A DNA stretch of 64,000 bases from Antedon mediterranea (Eukaryota; Echinodermata; Crinoidea; Comatulida; Antedonidae), in assembly GCF_964355755.1 (NCBI RefSeq), contig NC_092672.1:8060001-8124000 (forward strand), given 5' to 3'. Positions 40,080-49,740 of the stretch are shown here, piece by piece (the first letter of the stretch is position 1; every line of letters starts with the position of its first letter). A model generated the notes under the pieces. It had not been told where the DNA came from and made no database searches. It saw only the letters and a list, made by a program, of their open reading frames with translations. The position numbers and the translations under genes are program-made.

Positions 40080-40152
40080 GCCCGGTTAGCTCAGTCGGTA
40101 GAGCATGAGACTCTTAATCTCAGGGTCGTGGGTTCGAGCCCCACATTGGGCG
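40080..40152 (+). tRNA. tRNA-Lys(CTT), intact, unit 18
   Basis: Mature sequence identical to unit 8, followed by a long T run. Last member of the second 801-bp block. Confidence 0.95.
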
Positions 40153-40224
40153 CACTATTTTTTTTTCTGTACAGAGTGGTGGTATTTTAAGATGAAGAAA
40201 TATTCAGAAGTCATTTAACACGTA

Positions 40225-40297
40225 GCCCGGTTAGCTCAGTCGGTAGAGCATGAGACTTTAAATCTCAAGGTCATGGGTTCGAATCCCACTTTGAGCG
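40225..40297 (+). tRNA. tRNA-Lys-like with anticodon UUA (ochre suppressor type), unit 19
   Basis: Loop CTTTAAA puts TTA at 34-36. Box A is canonical and box B (GGTTCGAATCC) matches the consensus exactly, better than in the ordinary units. The T stem has A49-C65, and the acceptor has C3-A70 and T7-T66. A six-T terminator follows. tRNA gene finders would be expected to label it a suppressor or undetermined isotype. Confidence 0.8.
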
Positions 40298-40366
40298 CAC
40301 TATTTTTTCTGTACAGAATATGTTGGTATTGAGATGAATTAATATTTAGAAGTCATGTAACACATA

Positions 40367-40423
40367 GACTGCTTATCTCGGTCGGTAGAGCATGAGACAC
40401 TTATTCTAAGGGTCGTGGGTTCG
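40367..40423 (+). pseudogene. Truncated tRNA-Lys-like unit 20
   Basis: Same degenerate form as unit 5 (GACTGC start, loop CACTTAT without T33), with added changes CTCGGTCGG and TTCTAAG. It breaks at GGTTCG. Confidence 0.8.
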
Positions 40424-40438
40424 CACTAGTAACAATTA

Positions 40439-40511
40439 GCCCGGTTAGCTCAGTCGGTAGAGCATGAGACTCTTAATCTCAGGGTCGTGGGTTCGAGCCC
40501 CACATTGGGCG
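40439..40511 (+). tRNA. tRNA-Lys(CTT), intact, unit 21
   Basis: Mature sequence identical to unit 8; linked to truncated unit 20 by CACTAGTAACAATTA. Confidence 0.95.
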
Positions 40512-40584
40512 CACTATTTTAGTTTTCCTGTACAGATATTTTGGTATTGAGATGAATTAATATTTAGAAGTCATTTAACACATA

Positions 40585-40657
40585 GCCCGGTTAGCTCAGT
40601 CGGTAGAGCATGAGACTCTTAATCTCAGGGTCGTGGGTTCGAGCCCCACATTGGGCG
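40585..40657 (+). tRNA. tRNA-Lys(CTT), intact, unit 22
   Basis: Mature sequence identical to unit 8. Its counterpart 1,527 bp later (42112) is the unit split by a LINE. Confidence 0.95.
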
Positions 40658-40730
40658 CACTATTTTAGTTTTTCTGTACAGATATTTTGGTATTGAGATG
40701 AATTAATATTTAGAAGTAATTTAACACATA

Positions 40731-40803
40731 GCCCGGTTAGCTCAGTCGGTAGAGCATGAGACTCTTAATCTCAGGGTCGTGGGTTCGAGGCCCACATTGG
40801 GCG
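40731..40803 (+). tRNA. tRNA-Lys(CTT), intact, unit 23
   Basis: As unit 8 except position 60 in the T loop (TTCGAGG), which does not disturb pairing. Acceptor intact. Confidence 0.93.
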
Positions 40804-40876
40804 CACTATTTTAGTTTTCCTGTACAGATGTTTTGGTATTGAGATGAATTAATATTTAGAAGTAATTTAACACATA

Positions 40877-40949
40877 GCCCGGTTAGCTCAGTCGGTAGAG
40901 CATGAGACTCTTAATCTCAGGTTCGTGGGTTCGAGACCCACATTAAGCG
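40877..40949 (+). tRNA. tRNA-Lys(CTT) variant with AAGC acceptor end, unit 24
   Basis: C3-A70 and C4-A69 mismatches as in unit 11, plus GGTTC in the variable loop in place of GGGTC. Confidence 0.7.
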
Positions 40950-41022
40950 CACTCATTTAGTTTTCCTGTACAGATGTTTTGGTATTGAGATGAATTAATA
41001 TTTAGAAGTAATTTAACACATA

Positions 41023-41095
41023 GTCCGGTTAGCTCAGTCGGTAGAGCATGAGACTCTTAATCTCAGGGTCGTGGGTTCGAGCACCACATTGGGCG
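41023..41095 (+). tRNA. tRNA-Lys(CTT), mismatched unit 25
   Basis: C2T gives a T2-G71 wobble, and CACCAC leaves a G53-A61 mismatch in the T stem. Anticodon CTT intact. Confidence 0.7.
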
Positions 41096-41168
41096 CACTA
41101 TTTTAGTTTTCCTGTACAGATGTTTTGGTATTGAGATGAATTAATATTTAGAAGTAATTTAACACATA

Positions 41169-41241
41169 GGCCGGTTAGCTCAGTCGGTAGAGCATGAGAC
41201 TCTTAATCTCAGGGTCGTGGGTTCGAGACCCACATTAAGCG
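41169..41241 (+). tRNA. tRNA-Lys(CTT) variant with AAGC acceptor end, unit 26
   Basis: Acceptor starts GGCCGG (C2G) and ends AAGC, so three of seven acceptor pairs are lost. Probably nonfunctional. Confidence 0.65.
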
Positions 41242-41314
41242 CACTCATTTAGTTTTCCTGTACAGATGTTTTGGTATTGAGATGAATTAATATTTAGAAG
41301 TCATTTAACACATA

Positions 41315-41387
41315 GCCCGGTTAGCTCAGGTGGTAGAGCATGAGACTCTTAATCTCAGGGTCGTGGGTTCGAGCACCACATTGGGCG
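41315..41387 (+). tRNA. tRNA-Lys(CTT), mismatched unit 27
   Basis: D loop reads CAGGTGG in place of CAGTCGG, and the T stem has the CACCAC mismatch. Acceptor intact, anticodon CTT. Confidence 0.7.
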
Positions 41388-41460
41388 CACTATTTTAATT
41401 TTCCTGTACAGATGTTTTGGTATTGAGATGAATTAATATTTAGGAGTAATTTAACACATT

Positions 41461-41533
41461 GCCCGGTTAGCTCAGTCGGTAGAGCATGAGACTCTTAATC
41501 TCAGGGTCGTGGGTTCGAGACCCACATTAAGCG
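41461..41533 (+). tRNA. tRNA-Lys(CTT) variant with AAGC acceptor end, unit 28
   Basis: Fifth copy of the AAGC subtype, with the same two acceptor mismatches and the altered CACTCATTTAG downstream. Confidence 0.7.
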
Positions 41534-41606
41534 CACTCATTTAGTTTTCCTGTACAGATGTTTTGGTATTGAGATGAATTAATATTTAGAAGTAATTTAA
41601 CACATA

Positions 41607-41679
41607 GCCCGGTTAGCTCAGTCGGTAGAGCATGAGACTCTTAATCTCAGGGTCGTGGGTTCGAGCCCCACATTGGGCG
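41607..41679 (+). tRNA. tRNA-Lys(CTT), intact, unit 29
   Basis: Mature sequence identical to unit 8 with a long T run as terminator; immediately precedes the third UUA unit, as unit 18 precedes the second. Confidence 0.95.
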
Positions 41680-41751
41680 CACTATTTTTTTTCCTGTACA
41701 GAGTGGTGGTATTTTAAGATGAAGAAATATTCAGAAGTCATTTAACACGTA

Positions 41752-41824
41752 GCCCGGTTAGCTCAGTCGGTAGAGCATGAGACTTTAAATCTCAAGGTCA
41801 TGGGTTCGAGTCCCACTTTGAGCG
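41752..41824 (+). tRNA. tRNA-Lys-like with anticodon UUA (ochre suppressor type), unit 30
   Basis: Loop CTTTAAA, anticodon TTA. It differs from unit 19 at one T-loop base (TTCGAGT). Box B GGTTCGAGTCC is canonical. A49-C65, C3-A70 and T7-T66 mismatches are shared with unit 19, so these two came from one duplication 1,527 bp apart. Six-T terminator. Confidence 0.8.
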
Positions 41825-41893
41825 CACTATTTTTTCTGTACAGAATATGTTGGTATTGAGATGAATTAATATTTAGAAGTCATGTAACACATA

Positions 41894-41950
41894 GACTGCT
41901 TATCTCGGTCGGTAGAGCATGAGACACTTATTCTAAGGGTCGTGGGTTCG
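41894..41950 (+). pseudogene. Truncated tRNA-Lys-like unit 31
   Basis: Copy of unit 20 at +1,527 bp with the same changes; ends at GGTTCG before the linker. Confidence 0.8.
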
Positions 41951-41965
41951 CACTAGTAACAATTA

Positions 41966-42038
41966 GCCCGGTTAGCTCAGTCGGTAGAGCATGAGACTCT
42001 TAATCTCAGGGTCGTGGGTTCGAGCCCCACATTGGGCG
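41966..42038 (+). tRNA. tRNA-Lys(CTT), intact, unit 32
   Basis: Mature sequence identical to unit 8; copy of unit 21 at +1,527 bp. Confidence 0.95.
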
Positions 42039-42111
42039 CACTATTTTAGTTTTCCTGTACAGATATTTTGGTATTGAGATGAATTAATATTTAGAAGTCA
42101 TTTAACACATA

Positions 42112-44065
42112 GCCCGGTTAGCTCAGTCGGTAGAGCATGAGACTCTTAATCTCAGGGTCTATGATAATTGAAATTGAATTTGAACAGGGGTTGAAATTGA
42201 GCGGGGATTAGGGTATTTAACCAAGAGTAGGCCTATACAAAAATACATTGTTGAAGGCAATTTATCTTGTAAATTTTTAAAAGGGAAAGGGATGCAAACA
42301 ACGGATCTGAGTGGGCTCTTGGAGGCGAGTTTGAAATGTTTCTAATACATTTTTTTTGTAGTAAAAGAAGTTTGTTTAGGTACGACGGGTAAGTGTTCCC
42401 CCAGACAATATTGCAATAGTGGAGATAAGGAAGAATAAGGAAGCAATAGATTGTGTTTCCATATATATATATATAAACACAACAGGCATAGAAATATATA
42501 TATATATATTTGTAAATCAACAATTTCAACCTTCGGGCTGCATGTTTTTTATTGTATAAACCTGAATAAATAAAAATAGTACGAAGGATGTTTTGAGGAA
42601 TAAATGCTGAAAGCCTGAAAATGATACCAGAACTTTTAGATATTTTGTTTTCGATTTCGTTAATATGGGCTTTCCAGGTCAATCTACTATCTAAATAGAC
42701 CTCAAGAATTTTTTTTTATTCACTAATGGTATTTGGTAGGTGCCAAACTGGAGTTGGTTTGGGCATCCTACTAGTGGTTTGGGCGAATTCCGAAAAATCA
42801 TAAAATTGCACTTCTTAAAATTTACGGAGAGCTTGTTAGCAGAAAAGTAATCAAGGATGCTGGGTATGCTATCAATGGTAACTTTAAGGAGCGAGTCTAA
42901 ATTTGTGTCAGTATGTAGGAGGGTGGTATCGTCTGCATATAAAAGGAATGAAAGTAAATTTGAGGATCGGTAAATATCATTTAATAGCAAGAACAGCAGA
43001 GGGCCTAACAGGGATCCTTGAGGGACTCCACATGTAATGGGTTGGAGATCGGATATGGATTGTTTAAATTTAGTGCATTGGTAACGGTTGGTCAGATAAC
43101 TTTTATAAAGATTATACGCAGGGCCACGGATTCCATAATTAAATAATTTTGTCATTAGGATATCATGGTCTATTGTGTCAAATGCTTTGGAAAGATCGAT
43201 AAAAAGGCCAATTGCTAATTTGTTTTTTTTCAAATGCTTATACAATCTCGTTTGTTAATTTAAGAAGTGCAATAGATGTGTTATGATCCTTACGGAAGCC
43301 AAATTGATTTTTGTATAATATGTTTTTCTGCTGAAGAAATGTATATGTTCTGTCATAAATAAGACGTTCAAGAATTTTGGAGAAGATTGGCAGTACTGAA
43401 ATGGGGCGGTAATTTCCAGGGTCGTGTTTATCACCGGATTTGAAGATCGGGGTAACTTTTGCTAACTTGAGACTATCGGGAAAGAAACCGTTTGATAAAC
43501 ATAAGTTAAAAATATAGCATAGGGGATCTGATATTTGATGAATAACTTGTTTGATAATAGATGGACTTATATCATCAATGCCAGGGGATTTGTCATTTTT
43601 GAAATTTTTAACTAAGTCGATTATCTCATCGCTGATAACAGGACTGAGAAATATAGAATTTAGGATAGGAGGGGGAAGATAAGTTTTGTAGTTTACATTA
43701 GAAGTATGTATGTTTGATGTGAGATTAGGCCCAATATTTACGAAATAATTATTAAAGTGGTTGGAAATGGTAGTAGGGTCATCTGTAAGATTACCCCCGC
43801 AGTCAATTACAGCTTCACCGTGATCACTCACTACACGTTTTTTAATTAAGGTGTTTATAATTTTCCAAGTACCTTTAATGTCATCTCTTTTTTGGTAAAA
43901 TTGATCTTCATAATAATCATTTTTAGCTTTTTTTATTACAGAATTTAGTTTATTTCGAAATTTTTTGTATTCAATTATATTTCTATTAGTTGGGAATTTT
44001 AGAGATTTAGAGTACAGTTTATGTTTATGTTTGACGGAAGTTATGTTCGAGCCCCACATTGGGCG
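42112..44065 (+). pseudogene. tRNA-Lys(CTT) unit 33 split by a LINE insertion
   Basis: The 5' 48 nt (42112-42159, through the anticodon arm and GGGTC) and the 3' 21 nt (from GTTCGAGCCCC at 44045) flank an antisense non-LTR retrotransposon. The four bases GTGG between them are missing, so the insertion removed a few target bases and left no clear target duplication. The spacer after the 3' half continues the array in register. Confidence 0.9.
42160..44044 (-). mobile_element. 5'-truncated non-LTR retrotransposon (Jockey/CR1-like reverse transcriptase), dead
   Basis: Read on the minus strand it encodes a pre-RT region and reverse transcriptase: NYRPISVLPIFSKILERL, NQFGFRKDHNTS, motif A DLSKAFDTIDHDIL, motif B GVPQGSLLGPLLFLL, catalytic YADD, and a C-terminal part (HINEIENKISKSSGIIFRLS, LPYLHYCNIVWGNT). 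The endonuclease part is absent, typical of 5' truncation in target-primed reverse transcription. Frameshifts occur near 43240 and in an A-run near 42710, and about 130 bp with AT microsatellites interrupts the C-terminus around 42460-42590. It lies inside a tRNA-Lys unit. Confidence 0.9.
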
Positions 44066-44127
44066 CACTATTTTAGTTTTCCTGTACAGATATTTTGGTA
44101 TTGAGATGAATTAATATTTAACACATA

Positions 44128-44200
44128 GCCCGGTTAGCTCAGTCGGTAGAGCATGAGACTCTTAATCTCAGGGTCGTGGGTTCGAGCCTCACATTCGGCG
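44128..44200 (+). tRNA. tRNA-Lys(CTT), terminal unit 34
   Basis: Last unit of the array. Anticodon CTT, T stem GTGGG/CTCAC with one G-T wobble, and acceptor mismatch C4-C69 (ATTCGGC). The spacer upstream lacks about 10 bp of the usual sequence. Five-T terminator. Confidence 0.75.
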
Positions 44201-44251
44201 CCCATTTTTAGTTAAGCTTGCGTAAGTCACGTGTACGTGTGACCGTACCCT

Positions 44252-44523
44252 AAAGCCTGGTTTCCATTAAAATCGCTACAGCGTTTCCATTAAAATCGCT
44301 ACACGCGCAGATGTTGCCGACGCAATCGGGAAGGCTCCCCGATTCATCGCAGTCAAATCGGCAAAGTTCAACCATGTTCAACTTTGCCGATTTTGTCGGC
44401 GATGAATAGTATACGCGTACCAAAGAATATTTAGCGCTCGCATACTAGATCCCCGATAAATTCTAGCGTTTCCACAGAATCGCTACGCTCTGTCGTGTAG
44501 CGATTTTATGGAAACCAGGCTTT
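44252..44523. mobile_element. MITE with AAAGCCTGGTTTCC termini
   Basis: About 270 bp with TIRs AAAGCCTGGTTTCCATTAAA and TTTTATGGAAACCAGGCTTT (one base missing on the right), extending to GATCGCTACA-like sequence. A duplicated TTTCCATTAAAATCGCTACA lies at the left end and a central hairpin is built on AATCGGCAAAGTTCAAC. It lies just past the last tRNA unit. Confidence 0.85.
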
Positions 44524-46004
44524 GGTTCATAAACGTTTAAAAATGCTACAAACGGTCTGAGGCGGATCTGAATATTTTTGATGTTTTTTACCGTTGAACA
44601 CGATCTAAATAACACCACCGACCTATTAACACTTACCGCAATAATCAAATCACCGAATACAAAAAAAATAGATATTTAATGTAGGCTATGGGTCACAGTG
44701 AATTGAGAGTGGAATTAATTTTCAAAGACATTTAAAAACAACATTAGGCCTACAAGTCATACGAAATACACAAAACATAATATAGGTGTTTTTATTCAAC
44801 TTTGAATATGTTTATCCCGACGTCTTCCATTTCTGGAAGCCTGCGGGTCTACTTTACAGAGGCCTAGTTTATGTTTAATTAAGTATATTTTGAGAAACTT
44901 GAAAAAATAAAACTGTTCTATTTCTAAAAGCAAAATATGTATTTTGTATTTTGATATTTCGATATGTATTGTGACCTAATTTGGCAAACACGTAATGGTA
45001 GCCTACCAACATAACCGGTTATTATGTTCATTATTTTATTTATTACATTTAACTTTATTGTAGGTAGATGACCGAACTGCATCAACAACCCCACTAAATG
45101 TTAGAATTGATTTATTGTACTATTTGCATCTTTTGTTAAAGAAATTATTCCACATAGGCTTAATATAAAATATATATGCGCAAACCGCCAACAGATTTAG
45201 TGTGCCTTTTTGCAAAAAAAAAAACTGTTTCGAGAATGTGTTTTTCCCGGAAAATTGGAAAAACGTGTGATATGCCTACTAGAATGACACTGATAATTGT
45301 TTGTCAATACTAATAAGTTATTGAACTTGAAACGAGATTTGTTGTGGTCATATTGAACAACACTGGTGTCTTTTTGTGAATTATGAAAAAAACAACTAGT
45401 CAATGTATTGTGATTAGTGGTCGTAGCGAACACTATTATGACATGATTAATGTATTAACATGCTTATCCGAACCGTATAACTCTTCCCTGATATACTATG
45501 TAGATGTTGTATAGGCCTAATTATTGTATAATAATAATATAAGGACCGTGAAACGCCGTCTAACGCAATATTTGCGCGAATGAACATTATCATAATAAAT
45601 CGATGTTGTTCATTGCATAAACCTTAGGCCTACAATACAATATTTATACTGAAATTCTTGACAAGGCAGGCCTAACAAAATGTCACCACACGCAGGTAAA
45701 AAATCGCTTTGAGGTAGGCCTATCGTGTAAGGTTATACTTTTATAGCGCCCTCTGCAACATTCCGACTACAAAACTTTTACCAAAAGGAGATATGGATGA
45801 TAAAAATAGGTGTTTATTTTCAATTTTAGTTATTTTTTTTGACGAAATAGTCTCTACTTAAGATCAACACAAAATACCAAAATAAATATTATAAAACGCC
45901 CACTGATTAGTAGGCCACCGTTTACTGCAACATTTCTAAATGGTTTCGTATCATCTGCATCTGTATGCAATGTTATAACGATTGATTGAAATTGATTGAT
46001 TGAA
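44524..46004. other. Intergenic DNA downstream of transporter paralogue A
   Basis: No gene recognised; several TAGGCCTA sites. Open frame 45433-45197 (minus) is unlike known proteins. Confidence 0.5.
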
Positions 46005-46250
46005 ATTTATATTTATACTGGGTGACCTCTTCAGTCAAAGACTGGTCTCCCAGAGGGCCCAGTTGGTGATCAGTGGCTGTGATGTACTAATACACCGGGG
46101 TAACCCCCTACTCGTCTCGAAAGATGTACTAGGTTCTTTAAAGTGCACACGAGAGCTAGATGTGTACACTAGACCTACGGTTTATAGTCCTTATCCGAGA
46201 AGACTCGTTCTACCACCAGAACCATGGATTACCGGTGATACACATCTATA
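46005..46250 (+). repeat. Probable interspersed repeat fragment
   Basis: The open frame here begins in GATTGATTGAAATTTATATT and holds CACCGGGGTAACCCCCTACT and GTACTAGGTTCTTTAAAGTG, which resemble dispersed repeats of marine invertebrates. I recognise no protein domain. The assignment is from general familiarity only. Confidence 0.35.
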
Positions 46251-46521
46251 CATTTAAAATATTTTAAACTGACGTCATTCATTATTGATGACGTTACATT
46301 TTGATAGCTATTTATTTCACTATTATATTTGTTGTAATATTATTGTTGTAGTTAATATATTCTAAAACATCTTAATTAATGAAAATAAATCTTCAACACT
46401 TTAAAACTAGCGTTATTTATAAATAGTATTACTTAAACCTCTCCATATATGAAATTACATTCAATAGCATAGAATAAGTTAATAAACTTAATAATAAATA
46501 TAAATAACTCCCGTAGTTAAA

Positions 46522-46680
46522 CTTGGTTTCCACTTGAGACGAAACACAAAGACGTAAGTCTCAACGTAAGCGAATTGACCAATCAAAAACGATGGAATTG
46601 TCGCCTGTGATTGGTGAATTCGCTTGCATTGCTGCTTATGTCCTTGCGTTGCGTCCTAATGGGAATCAAGCTTTAGCTAT
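46522..46680. mobile_element. MITE of the GCTTGGTTCCCAC family
   Basis: About 160 bp, starting AAACTTGGTTTCCACTTGAG and ending CTAATGGGAATCAAGCTTTA, with internal inverted blocks GCGAATTGACCAATCA and TGATTGGTGAATTCGC. Same family as the cluster in the intron of paralogue B, downstream of paralogue A. Confidence 0.75.
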
Positions 46681-46914
46681 AGTAATATGGTTATAAAAAA
46701 CAATTTTAAAATATTAAGTCTACATAGTATAAAACTTGGTACGTTTCATTTTAATATTTCTACTAATTATCGTTATCATCCTAAAACTTCTCACTTCGTA
46801 GTTTTTTATACTAGTCCATGGTGTACATGAGCTAAAAACAAACAGCAGAAATTCAAACTTAACGAAATTAAGAAAAGAACGGTATTTGTTAATTCATAAA
46901 CCATCTAGATAACT

Positions 46915-49160
46915 TCAACTTGATATATCCGCTCTATCAACGTTCACTTCATTTATTAAAATCGTACTGGATCCTGTATCATCTGCTTTTTTCATTAGGT
47001 AGTTATACATGACAACGGCGGGAACCATAATAACTAAACCAAGCAGTGTAAACCCGGTCGCTAAGTTGAATACAGGATGCCAATGGAAACTAGGTTCTGA
47101 TTTAAAAAACGTCCAGAAGATCGCTCCACATGGGGTCACGAGTGATTGGACAATGACCAGATATATCGCGCCTTCTGCAAAGCGCACAAGTAAGATGTTG
47201 AACAGAGTTGCAAGGCAGTAGGAAACCATGAGAAGTAAGGATAGATAGGTGGCGCTATGACACTCTGGGTCTTGACCATACATGCATTTTGCGCCGGAGA
47301 CAAAATGGTCCCAAAATTCCGAAGGATTGCTAGCCTGCAAAAAAAAAAAAAAAATACACGCACATTACTATCTAATAAAATGGTATGCCTATTGTGTTGT
47401 TGATTTTAGGTAGGCCTATAATGTAAAACGGTATTTCTATTTATGGATATATTTCAATGAAAAGAATGTTTAAGAAATTGAATACTAACAGCGCCAAATC
47501 CAGGGATAAAATTCGTCCAAAATAAAAGAAGTATAAAAACAAAATTGTAGAGTTGTATCCAAGCTAGAAATATAAACGATTCGGTCTGGAATAAAAATAA
47601 AATTAGAAATTAGAATTATTCCTATTATTAACCATTATAGTGAACAAATAAATATTAATATTACTGTAATCTATTTTGTTGCGCAGATTCACTTCGTCAA
47701 TATCAGGCAAACGGTTTTATTTTACAGATATTTATTTGTAATCTTATTTTCTCTTTCGTCGCAGGTGAGCTTTTGTATAATGATATAAGATATTTGTTCA
47801 ATTTAGACCTAAATTCCCGAAACGGTTCGCTAAAATGTAACGGTCTATTCTATGCCATTTTGTTTTCTTTCGATTAATAACGCAGATCTGGGTGACGATC
47901 GTGGTTAATGTGCTTCAGTGACAATATAGCAATGCTGCGATAAGTCTATTGTTTTATAATATTAGTATTAATATGTACAGTAAATAGAATCAGCAATTGA
48001 ACAAACGAAGCCTGGAATCATATATTGAGAAGAAATGAAAGATTGTGCATTTGTTCTCTCTTAGATTAGGCCTACTCATTATATTTATCTTATGTCTACT
48101 ACAAATACTGATCTCATTACTATAAGCTTGGAAAATATTTATATTTTGTTTATTTAAACGCAGCACAGAATTGTACAGGCCTATCTGTTTTTATTTTGGC
48201 CAAAGACCTTATGTTATGTAATGATTCAATATTTCTTGGATTTTTCAAAGGAAGAATAACAAACTTACATCGTCTTTCTTCAGCTCTTTCTCTATGACTA
48301 CATTGTAAATACCAAACGGTAGGAACGACAGTGCAAAAAGAAAAGGCCACATTACACGTGTGCCAGAGCTGCTCGATTCGGACGACGATGACGTTGATTG
48401 GTCCACATTGAATATAACTGGCTCAAGTGAGATGAATACACCAATCAAAACCACGACTGTACACACCAGACGTCCCTTTCCAACACCTACATTTAAATCA
48501 TAATAAAATTAATATTGTCAAAATACAGTTTTATATGTCCGGTTCAGACTTATTTATAATATTATAGTGGACATTCGTCGTCGTCGTCCACGCCTTACAT
48601 TTGTACATCCGTTTTGTCAAACATCAAATAAATGTATTCGACCTACCTTTACGCAGAATTATGTATCGACACACTACGGTGAATGGAATAATTGACGTAC
48701 TCAGCACGGCCTGTAGTTCTGGTGCCGTACGCGTAGGATCGCTTGCGTAAACCATTAATATACCACTAGTAGAAGTCAGCGCACCGCAAAGTACCATTGT
48801 GCGTTGCGGCACAGAGGAACGCATCGACGAACATCCTTGACACCAACTATTCAGGAATACTATACTAAAAAATACGAACGGGAACCAGAACGAAGAAAGA
48901 AAAAGAACAGGGTATTCGTCCACTCGATTTGTACCGTTAGTGTTAGTTTTATCCATAGATTCGGAATAAATCGGCAGGCTGACGTTCATAGCGACGTTTG
49001 TTATTACCGTCATAACTGTCAAAAATACGTTTAGACCACGTTTGGAAATAATGGCCTGTTTCGTGCCTCGTATCGGTAGACGGTACTCAAATGTAAAATG
49101 ACTTTCTTTCTTAAATTCATTGTCGTTGGGCGGAAGAAGCCGAGTATATCCCGTTTCCAT
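46915..49160 (-). CDS. CRT-like (DMT superfamily) ten-helix transporter, paralogue A
   Basis: Four coding exons on the minus strand: 49160-48647, 48486-48269, 47585-47490 and 47334-46915, with consensus splice sites, phases 1, 0, 0, giving about 415 residues. I see about ten hydrophobic helices (roughly residues 45-65, 82-105, 120-137, 146-166, 178-197, 218-236, 246-270, then three in exon 4) and a cysteine-bearing loop (CMYGQDPECHS) between helices 7 and 8. That topology and loop match chloroquine-resistance-transporter-like proteins, a DMT branch found in lysosomal, vacuolar or plastid membranes; the substrate cannot be told from sequence. A Ser-rich stretch (STSSSSESSSS) lies between helices 5 and 6. 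The reading frame ends at ADISS-TGA, six residues earlier than paralogue B, where the same codon is AGA. The start is the first ATG after the 5' UTR splice acceptor and is shared with B. It could instead be another SLC35-like transporter. Confidence 0.8.
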
Positions 49161-49740
49161 TGCGCGGTATCAAGCGGCATACAAACGCGTATCTGAAATT
49201 AGAAAACAGGCTTACTGTAGTAAAAGGAGGCCTATAGCCTTTTCATATCATACACCTAAAGCAACGAATATTATACGTAATTGGCGCGTAATTGTTTAGC
49301 TTAACATATAATTCCTTATCACAAAAAAGATATTCTGTTCAACATCAATAGATGACCTTACGTTACGTTCAAAAACTCCTATTCATTACGAAATAGCAAG
49401 TCATCGTGACGTAATGATTTTCTATATCAGAACCATTGTGAATTGAAGCATATTGTCTAATGCACTACAAATATTGGCTGAACACTGTGACAGATTGCGA
49501 TTAAAAATACAAATTTACATAAGGATACCATGTCGAAGAAGTTAACATTGACCATGGTGGTTTACAGATGGAGGTACAGCCACGTGAATCGCTAGGCCTG
49601 CGATATAATATTATCTTCATGGCTCCATGTTATGATCTACTAAGACAGTTACATGTAAAATAGTATTGTTCGTTACCTGTTAGTGTTAGTAGTACTAGCA
49701 ATCGTGATTCTTTATCGCTAAACTTTGACGATTCACGTAC
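49161..49740 (-). other. Inferred 5' UTR exons of transporter paralogue A
   Basis: Minus-strand reading gives a splice acceptor (TTTCAG) immediately before 49192, so 49192-49161 is the untranslated start of coding exon 1. An upstream noncoding exon probably ends at 49677 with AACAG then GTAACG. It shares the block AGTTTAGCGATAAA with the equivalent place upstream of paralogue B, although the surrounding intron is not alike. The 5' limit (near 49740) and the transcription start are not determined. Confidence 0.5.

Larger units (their letters stand above)
37906..44200 (+). repeat. Tandem tRNA-Lys array with 146-bp monomers
   Basis: Thirty-four tRNA-Lys-like units share one orientation and a conserved spacer (TGTACAGAT..., then GAGATGAATTAATATTTAG and AACACATA). 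Most unit starts are 146 bp apart; truncated-plus-full pairs are 72 bp apart. Higher-order copies are visible: 38623-39351 repeats at 39424-40152 (801 bp offset), and 40225-40632 repeats from 41752 (1,527 bp offset), pointing to unequal crossing-over. Eleven units are perfect CTT tRNAs, three are UUA, five are the AAGC subtype and the rest are broken. Confidence 0.95.

Noticed and set aside
37906-42159. A regular repeat-spacer array that could suggest CRISPR
   Set aside because: The repeated unit folds as tRNA-Lys with Pol III boxes and terminators, the spacers are also conserved, and the genome is eukaryotic.
47136-47363. Minus-strand reading frame overlapping exon 4 of paralogue A
   Set aside because: Out of frame with the transporter; the conserved splice site and homology fix the other frame.
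48804-49034. Plus-strand reading frame of 76 codons, with a counterpart at 56766-57008
   Set aside because: Both are antisense to exon 1 of the transporter paralogues; similarity between them only reflects the duplicated exon.
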